64,000 nucleotides of DNA from Paramacrobiotus metropolitanus. Lineage: Eukaryota; Tardigrada; Eutardigrada; Parachela; Macrobiotidae. Each line of letters starts with the position of its first letter. Positions within the stretch are counted from its first letter, which is position 1. The translations under genes were made by a program, and so were the position numbers. The notes under the pieces were generated by a model. That model did no database searches. It was not told the DNA's origin and saw only the letters and a list, made by a program, of their open reading frames with translations. The stretch is from positions 124,001 to 188,000 of the forward strand of contig NW_026570308.1 of assembly GCF_019649055.1 (NCBI RefSeq), given 5' to 3'. Positions 57,002 through 64,000 of this stretch are shown piece by piece.

Positions 57002-60000
57002 TCAGGACTCTGAAGTGGGTATGCGCAGGAGATAAGTGCGCTGTGGATAGCTCTTTGTTACATTTTGCACTGAAATCGGCAATGTATACCTGGCCGCCAC
57101 CTCGGCCAGTTCCTCGCCGGTCGTAATCCGTGTGCTTAACGTTTGCAGCAAACGCAGACCGTCTCTGTACACCGTGGAAGTATCCGCCATCAGTTTCTGT
57201 CGGTCGGCATCCGTCGGCGTACACTGCAAACACTGGATTTCTCCGACAGTTCCGGCTTCCTCCCGAAAACCGGCGAAAATGCTGGAAGCAATCTCTCCCG
57301 GTACGCAGTTGACGGGGATAGTAATTTTCCGGTTCTTCGCACGGATCATATAGTTCTGGATGTTTCGCAACTGCATCATGGAAATGACGAGGTCCACATG
57401 ATCCGTTATGCTGACTCGTGGATCGGCATTAACCACCAGTGACACCACTTTGATACGCTTGTGCAGAACTTTATCGAGTAGCACAGCAAACCGATAATGA
57501 TTCCGATGCCAGCTGTGTGGAAACGTGTGGAAATTTTCGACATTCAGTGTGATATGGACGTTCGTATCAGCAAAACATTCACTGACGGCGTACCACAGTC
57601 TGCATACCCTGTAGAAATAGTCAAAGTCTTCTTGTAGTCAAAGTAGTCATCTGTAGACAACCAGTATACACCCTGTAGACAACCTGTATACATCATAAGA
57701 AAACCTAAGAAACCTAAGAAACCAGGTGACTACAGTATGTCTACAATGGTGCATACGGGCTGTCAACAGGGCGTCTACAGGTGTATACAGCAGAACATCC
57801 AGCTGAACCTAAGAATGCCTGCCTGTATACACCGGTAGACATCGGTAGACACCCTGTAGACAACCTGTACACACCCTGTAAACATCCAAAAAAGCCTAAG
57901 TAACCAGCTGACTACAGTATGTCTATGACTCTACAGTGGTGTCTACGGGCTGTCTACAGATGACTACCGGTGTATACAGGCAGACCGGTGTATACATCGA
58001 GCCGAACCTAAGGGCTGCCTGGTATACAGCGGTAGGCATCCGTAGACAACCTGTAGACACCGTTGTAGACACGCTGTATACATCCTAAGAAACCCAGATG
58101 ACTACCGATAGGTCTACAGGGTGTCTACAGCATGTATACAGATGTCTACTGTGACTACAAGGACAGAAAAACGATTCACTTTTTTTCTTTGGTATGAAAC
58201 GTGCCACAGGTGATATATACGACATTGACATATACACGACATACGACATTATTTATCGAGCCATTTCCCTTGAAGTTCTACTGTATTTCAGGATTTCTGG
58301 CAGTCCGTTCGGAATTAGTGCGCTCAGTCAAATTTAGAACTCATTAATGCCGCTTACCGTTTGAGTCGCACTTGCGACTGTGCATCCAGCTCCTGAAATA
58401 TCATCGTGAATACTTCATTTGCAAGATCGGTAATGCAAAACTCTGTTTCTTCGGTTAGGCATGCGTCACCTTTAAGACGAATTTCGTTAATATTGTTACA
58501 CAAGTGCTGTACCAATGTGCATTTGAGCGGGAAAACTATGAATTTCTTATGAGAAGAAGGCCTTGGCTTGCTGACATCCAACAACAGGGTTGCTGTTGCT
58601 GCAATCGTCTAGCGGAAAAATCTTTTGCTCCCATCCATACTTCGACATTTTTCGCATTCTGGATATTTCCACAAATAGATTCGCGTACAGGGTACCAGAG
58701 ACACTGCGTTGTTCCGCATTACAAAACTTTAAAGCTTTTTAGTTTTTATTCATCTCGCGTACAAGCTTGTGTAACAACACTAATAATCACGCAATAATTT
58801 TACAGCAGCTTCCATCATGTGGAACAACGCCGAGAATACCGTGTCGCTGGTATCCTGTACTCAAATCCATTTGTGAAGATGTCCAGAATGCGAAAAACGT
58901 CGACGTACGTCGATTCAGCCAGGTGTGTTCTCTTTCTAAAAAATATTCCGGTATTAATCGGCTTTCGGTCAGAGTGTCGCCATACACTTTAACTTGAACC
59001 ACAAAATAATTTGAATGCTTTTTGCAAATTTTGGTGAGAACCCAGCATAGAATGCTATCCATATTGACTGTTGACCAGAAGACTCCGGGCTTCGAATCCT
59101 TGACCAGGGGAAATTTCGCTTTAATTTTGCTGATTTCAGAAGCAATTCCGTTTCTCAAATCTACATGTCTCCACTTGAAAAAACACCGATCCGGATTATT
59201 TTATGGAGAATCGATGTCACGCTTTTGTGAGTAAGTGTGGAGGAACGGGGAAGAAAACACGAAAAAGGGAAAACGACTTCTGGCAACACATCTGTCAGGC
59301 ACTTGCGAGTAACTTTTTCTTGTGTCAAAGGATATTGAAATCTTAACTTAATCAAATTTTTAGTATGACTAGAATCCGCTGTCGTGAAATGAGGTAAAAG
59401 AACTCAAGTGCGTCGGCTCGTGCCATTGCTGCCTGTGTGCACATTTCCAAAAATTTGTTATGAAGTACAGCACATATTTGTTTATTAGCAGAAAAAAGTT
59501 TTTTGCGCAACTTATTGTTTACAACACAAATCGATGATGAAAAATTTTCGAAAATGTGTACTCAGGCAGCAATGGCGCGAGCCGACGCTCGTAGGGCTCT
59601 TTTATATCATTTCACGACAGCGGACAGCTGCAAAAGGTCCACGGTGCTGCAGGAAAAAGTTAACATAATAATTACGAATAACTTGTACTGCACTGCATTA
59701 CACAGTATGCGATAGTATGCAAACTTTTAATTGTTGTCTGGCCACGCCCCTTGACGATGGCAGCTAAAAATATTTTTTTAAGCATACTGCAATAGTACAC
59801 TATCATTTTACAAAATACGAGAATTTTTTGAATTTGGAGGGGGAAAATGTGCCTTGGTTAGTTTGTACGGTACTCATATTATGATACTTAATAAAGGTAC
59901 AGCCATCTATGGTTAGTGCTTAAGCTTTAATTAGCTTTAAATATTCAATAACGCGATTTATAAACTACCCGAAAATTTCTAAAAATAAAAAATTCCTGCG

Positions 60001-61133
60001 CATAGCTTAAACAGTTAGACCTTAATTACCGGTGCATGACTGCATGCTGCCGTTTTGGCCTAGATCACGTTAGTGTGATAGTATGAGGCATTTCAGCACA
60101 CAGTATTTGAAGATATGAAAGTGATTCTTACAACAAAACTTTTGACAACCCAGAATCAGAATACGAAAAATGCCGTAATATCATTATTTGTTTTATAAAC
60201 AGCTCTTCAAAATACTCGTACTACCAGCAGAGATCGAAACAAACGCTAGAAATTAAGACAAATCGAGCATACTAATCGACAAATCGAGCATGTTATTACT
60301 TCTCTACACTTATGTAGGAACTTAAGTACGGTCTGACCTACTGTACCTGAAAAGACGACTTCCAGTTGCTCGTTCCGTTCCGAGGGGTTGTGGGTTCTCT
60401 TGGAATATCTAAAGAATCCTCTGCCGTACGAATCAGCGCGCTCCTGTATCTCCCTTCCATTATCGCGGGTCTGCCAGAGGATGAAGCGAGTACCAGTAGT
60501 ACTGATTTGTAAATAGTATCGGCACAGTCCAGTGATCACGTTCCAGAAAGCGCCCCGGTACATAGTGCAACGCTGATAGTCCCATCCGAATACATCGTCC
60601 GGACCTGGCGCCGGGTAGTGCATTTGAAATTTAGCGTACTTCGGCAATGCGATACGATCCGCAAACGACGGCTCGTCACCACCCGGCAAACGTTCCACCA
60701 GCTGAAAATGATGGACAACCCGGCACAGGGTTGTTAGCTGACCATCGTCTCCCGCGATATCTAACCGTACATGGTACAATTGGAAATCATCGTTCTCGCG
60801 CTGATGAACGGCAACCAAACGCGCCGAACGGAAGACGAAACGTCCGCTAAATTCGTTGCGTACAGCCACGTAAACGGGGTTGTCCGCCGGTTGACAGTCG
60901 ATAAGAAGATGCGGCCAGACGTACTTCGAGTGAACCCAGCGAGTCGTAGTGCGATCCGTGATGTAGTTCAACAGGAAACTGCCTTCGTGAATATCCTGAA
61001 TGTACGCTAAACACCAGTTGTCGTCGCCGTGATTGACCAGGACAGTGTTGCCCGCGTTACATTCCCAGGCGCTCTGTTCAGGGGGAAAATTAAGCATCGC
61101 ATCCAAATATTGCAGCTGCTGTCGGGTATCCAT
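57002..61133 (-). CDS. F-box-containing protein, four exons
   Basis: Exons in transcription order: 61133-60347, 59160-58840, 58535-58358, 57599-57002. Phases (1, 1, 2) agree at every junction and the total of 1,884 bases gives 627 residues plus stop. Exon 3 encodes an F-box-like stretch, ITDLANEVFTMIFQELDAQ then SQVRLKR, continuing into LWYAV of exon 4. F-box proteins normally bind Skp1 and bring substrates to an SCF ubiquitin ligase; that role is inferred from the motif. The N-terminal exon is a large globular region starting MDTRQQLQYLDAML, rich in Trp and aromatic residues, which I do not recognise. Exon 4 is also unrecognised and may be the substrate-binding end. The F-box lies unusually far from the N-terminus, about residue 400. 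Exon 2 is the least certain: exon 1 could also splice straight to exon 3 in phase. An inverted repeat with TTAA ends lies 25 bases upstream of the ATG. Confidence 0.6.
57625..58165. repeat. Tandem repeat of about 187 bases built of GTAGACA/TGTCTAC words
   Basis: Landmark strings like TAAG(A/T)AACCAG(G/C)TGACTACAGTA start at about 57712 and 57897, with a diverged third at 58086. Inside each unit the words TGTCTAC, GTAGACA and GTATACA occur many times in both orientations. It fills most of intron 3 of the F-box gene. Confidence 0.7.
59400..59860. mobile_element. Foldback element, family 1 (left arm truncated)
   Basis: It matches 2676-3128: GTGC(G)TCGGCTCGTGCCATTG on the left, its inverse in the middle, then TTGTCTGGCCACGCCCCTTGA and an end like GAATTTGGAGG...GTGCC. 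The outer half of the left arm is missing. It sits in intron 1 of the F-box gene. Confidence 0.65.
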
Positions 61134-61157
61134 CGCTCAGTCTGTTACTGTAGTACA

Positions 61158-61262
61158 TTAAGGACAGAGAAATCAGGACCGCCCGCACTAGTTGTCGGTT
61201 CCTTTGACATCAATGGAGCCGACGCCTAGTGCGGGCGGTCCTGGGATTTCTCTGTCCCTTAA
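61158..61262. mobile_element. TTAA-flanked 105-base inverted repeat beside the F-box gene start
   Basis: TTAA at both ends. Arms of about 45 bases are inverted copies (GGACAGAGAAATC, AGGACCGCCCGCACTAG) with a short loop. It lies 25 bases upstream of the F-box gene ATG, in its promoter or 5' leader. Only a few differences between the arms suggest it is young. Confidence 0.6.
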
Positions 61263-61750
61263 TATCGTGTAAATACAGTACTCTAAAGAAAACACAAAAG
61301 ATGTGTTTTGCTTACGCAGAAAAACAGCAACACAGAAGTTGTACATAGAGGCGCACACGGCACACCGATATCGATAGGCGATAGCATAAAGGGGGCGAAG
61401 TTGCAGCTGAGGTGGCGAAAAATTTATCCTAATAAAACTCATTTTAGAAAATAGCTGGGTTTTTATTATGTATTCGTCACATTATTTCGAAAATTTGTTT
61501 GTGGAAAATGGGAAAGCGCGAACGCACGTTCATAATACAATGCCATAATAACATTATCATATGCCTGTTCGATTTATTTCGTACATGTACCTGTACTGTA
61601 CATGCATACCACAGTTCGTTCTACGAGTAACGTAGGTACATCACTGATGTACCGTACATCATTGGTACATGTACAGAGTCTGTACAATTATTATATTGCG
61701 CGCAGCTGTTTAATATGTGTACAATATTTTAGCAGTTCAGTCTTATCGAA

Positions 61751-61900
61751 ATGCGCAATATGGAATATGGTGACAAAATAATGCAAAACATTAGAGTACG
61801 TACGCGTCGATACCTCTCATATTACTCGTATTATGATTGTGCGAAGTACTTGAGCGTTTTACCTTATTTTTGGGAACCAGCCGCCTGCGTCCAGCGGAAG
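61751..61900 (+). CDS. Candidate first exon, unrecognised
   Basis: Exactly 50 codons from ATG to a strong consensus donor (AAG|GTGAGT). The peptide is basic and Tyr-rich (RTRRYLSYYSYYDCAKYL). No downstream exon could be placed. Confidence 0.28.
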
Positions 61901-61904
61901 GTGA

Positions 61905-62545
61905 GTAATACTAATGACAGCTGCGATCTGTAACACAAATAGGTAGGTGTAGATGGTTGTGTGATATGTACAGATATATCTGTACGATAATTACAAGCCA
62001 AGAGTCTTTAAACGGTCACAGTAACTGTAAAAGTAATTACTAACGCATCAGTTAAACGATGGTGATGCGACCCAAAATGTTAAAACTTAGATTACGTAAC
62101 GTTAACGTTAAGCCATTAATTAAGCCGCGTTAAGCCATTAATCGCTAACGATTTTCTATCAGACTATCAGTTTTTTGCTAAACCTTACAGAACGCTTGAT
62201 TACGCTATAGAAGCGAAGAGGCCAGACAGAAATGTTACTCTGTACCCCTATTATGTAATTATTGCAGAGATGGGTCATTCAAGCAGAGCACAATAGAGAC
62301 TATGCTCGACTGCTCACTGCGCCAGATACAAGTACCTAGATCCGATCCACTGCGGCAGGGTACAGGCGACGCCAAGGGACGCCGGTGGAGCAAGACCGAC
62401 AGCAGTTTTCACAACAGGCAGCAAGCAGAATTTCAGGGAATGCGTCGATTGTTCTCCCTGTCTCTTTGCATTTTGTAGCAATAGTAATGTGGATATCCGA
62501 GGCCCTTGGAGTCCAGGCCATTACCGTGACAATAACGCCACATTC
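61905..62545. other. No supported gene
   Basis: It contains short TAAGCCATTAAT-type direct repeats near 62112-62140 and small frames only. Confidence 0.4.
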
Positions 62546-62644
62546 TTACCAAATGCTGGGTGCGCGATTGCGCGACCGGTTAGACTTATAAGCTCCGAAT
62601 TTAAGTCTAACCGGTCACGCAGTCGCGCACCCAGCATTTGGTAA
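62546..62644. repeat. Near-perfect 99-base inverted repeat
   Basis: Arms of about 44 bases starting TTACCAAATGCTGGGTGCGC, with a loop of about 12 bases that contains TAAGCTCCGAATTT. Its right end touches the next inverted repeat at 62645. Confidence 0.7.
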
Positions 62645-62919
62645 CACTGATCTAAAGAAGTTGAGAGGGAATATCAGCGAAATCTGTGAACCGATTAGAA
62701 TCCGTAGATGCGCCGCAAAAGCAGCGGGACGATAGGATGGTATCCCAAACTGCCACAATTAAAGTTTCGTGGTTGTTTGCCATTTGGAGCCATGCCCAGT
62801 ACACATAAGCTCTGAATTTGTACCATCCTATCGTCCCGCTGCTTTTTGCGGCGCATCTACGGATTCTAATCAGTTCACAGATTTCGCTGATATTCCCTCT
62901 CAACTTCTTTAGATCAGTG
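62645..62919. repeat. 275-base inverted repeat with 99-base arms
   Basis: Arms 62645-62743 and 62821-62919 are inverted copies with very few differences (CACTGATCTAAAGAAGTTGA at the outer ends, GGACGATAGGATGGTA at the inner ends). The 77-base loop contains TAAGCTCTGAATTT, nearly the loop string of the adjacent inverted repeat. Confidence 0.75.
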
Positions 62920-63344
62920 CGTGGACATCCTGCTTTCAGGCTTCAGCTTCTAAATGAAAAGTGAGAAGGCATGGACTTCGTTCTTTTCGAACAACAGCTT
63001 TATCAAAAATTGCTCGTTGTTTTAATTTTATCATATTTAACGAAGTCGTGTTTCCAGCAAAAAGATTTGCAGTTGTAAACCGGTTTTGTATCTATATGCA
63101 CATTTTTTTCTTTGCAAACAACACAGCAGACGACCATTGAATACAATGTCGAGCGAAATTTATGTGATGATGTATCGAGGACATGTCAATTTTTCTAAAA
63201 CAGACAAAATAATTTCCTTGAGGCTACAGAGTGCAAGCTCTCCTGCATGACTAATCCAGCAACAATTTGTGAAACTTCATGACAGCATACACAGCAGCCA
63301 GAGACGTACATGCCTGCTCTGTTTTTTACCATTTTCAAATAAAA

Positions 63345-63778
63345 ATGAAAGCCAATTTGGCATACCAATCCATCATGCATATCGATGGTATACTGACCAT
63401 TGTCGTATTACTGATACCTGGAACAACCTCATTAACGGAAGTGGCACTTACTTTAAGTAAGCAGTTAAAATTGCACTGCTGCTGTTGGCATTTTAAATGC
63501 ACAGTAAATACAACACTTCTTTCACTCTAATAATTATAGATGAAAGCGACTTGGCAGAGTTCGACGCTGGCGATAACGGGACAACTTGCCCTTTGCAGCT
63601 CTTCCAGGAAGACCTCTGCGGCTGTAATGCGGAGAAGAAGCCCCCATGCCCGCTGCTGACGGTACCCACAGGTTTCTACAAATCCCCGCATAATCAACGG
63701 ATTGTTTTCGCTTATCAGTTTTACGATGAAGTCCTGGGTAATTCGCATTCAGACTGTGGATATGCGAAACTGAAATAA
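63345..63778 (+). CDS. Small secreted cysteine-containing orphan protein, two exons
   Basis: Exon 1 is 63345-63456 and exon 2 is 63540-63778; the intron is 83 bases with GT-AG ends, and joining gives 116 residues plus stop in one frame. The N-terminus contains a hydrophobic stretch, GILTIVVLLIPGTTS, typical of a signal peptide; an internal Met (63375) would give a shorter and more standard leader. The mature part has five cysteines in the order C, C-x-C, C, C (TTCPLQLF, DLCGC, PPCPLL, SDCGY), suggesting disulfides. An AATAAA polyadenylation signal at 63774-63779 overlaps the stop codon itself, so the 3' UTR should be very short. An earlier exon cannot be excluded. I do not recognise the protein. 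Confidence 0.55.
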
Positions 63779-64000
63779 AGTATCGGGGTAAAATTAAATG
63801 CAAGTGGCCGCGTGATCGAGGGGCTGATAAATTGATAAACTGGGCGTCTTATGTAGACAGTAGAACCATGCAGTTGAAGTGTTTTTTTTGTGCGGAAGAC
63901 ATAGAGTTCAGAATCTGATACACTATTATACTGTAGAAAAAGACTTTATTATAGATGATACTGCATTGTCCACGTTAATAATTCAAGCATTTGTCAGCGT

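Noticed and set aside
62652-62903. 83-codon minus-strand frame.
   Set aside because: It lies entirely within the 275-base inverted repeat.

Overview
The window looks like nuclear DNA of a small invertebrate. Genes are split by GT-AG introns of about 100 to 3,700 bases, there are no operons or ribosome binding sites, and the spacers are AT-rich and packed with foldback repeats, miniature inverted-repeat elements and one decayed Ty3/gypsy-type retroelement. The style of the orphan genes makes me lean towards a tardigrade, but nothing in the sequence proves a phylum and this is a weak inference.

The main feature is a cluster of one unrecognised gene family. Each gene has five coding exons (called A to E here) and encodes a roughly 550 to 570 residue protein with about eight hydrophobic segments. 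Copy 1 (1-7824, 5' end cut off), copy 2 (28309-30081, broken) and copy 3 (35442-39370, intact) are on the plus strand. Copy 4 (40939-43986, intact but diverged) is inverted. All four use the same splice sites and intron phases (0, 2, 0, 2) wherever the exons remain. The flanks are duplicated too: an upstream block and a downstream block recur around the copies. At 8620-9300 an upstream block sits directly against a downstream block, so a whole fifth gene appears to have been deleted there.

Between copies 1 and 2 lie a higher-order minisatellite (10437-13700, monomer about 59 bases, super-unit about 238 bases) and an 8.3 kb minus-strand retroelement (13709-22005) with short LTRs, a polypurine tract, gag, protease, reverse transcriptase, RNase H, integrase and an env-like region, all broken by frameshifts. 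Between copies 2 and 3 lies a 2.2 kb foldback transposon (32931-35164) whose inverted ends are built of tandem repeats; it landed in the duplicated upstream block.

The right third is looser. It holds a four-exon secreted orphan protein (52590-53648), a long helical orphan reading frame interrupted twice by one-base shifts (54453-55962), a four-exon minus-strand F-box gene (57002-61133) and a two-exon secreted orphan protein (63345-63778). Several inverted-repeat elements surround them, including TTAA-flanked (piggyBac-type) and TA-flanked (Tc1/mariner-type) ones. From about 45980 to 52580 I find no convincing gene.

All exon structures are read from sequence alone: reading frame, splice consensus, phase matching and, for the cluster, agreement between paralogues. 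No tRNA, rRNA or CRISPR was recognised.
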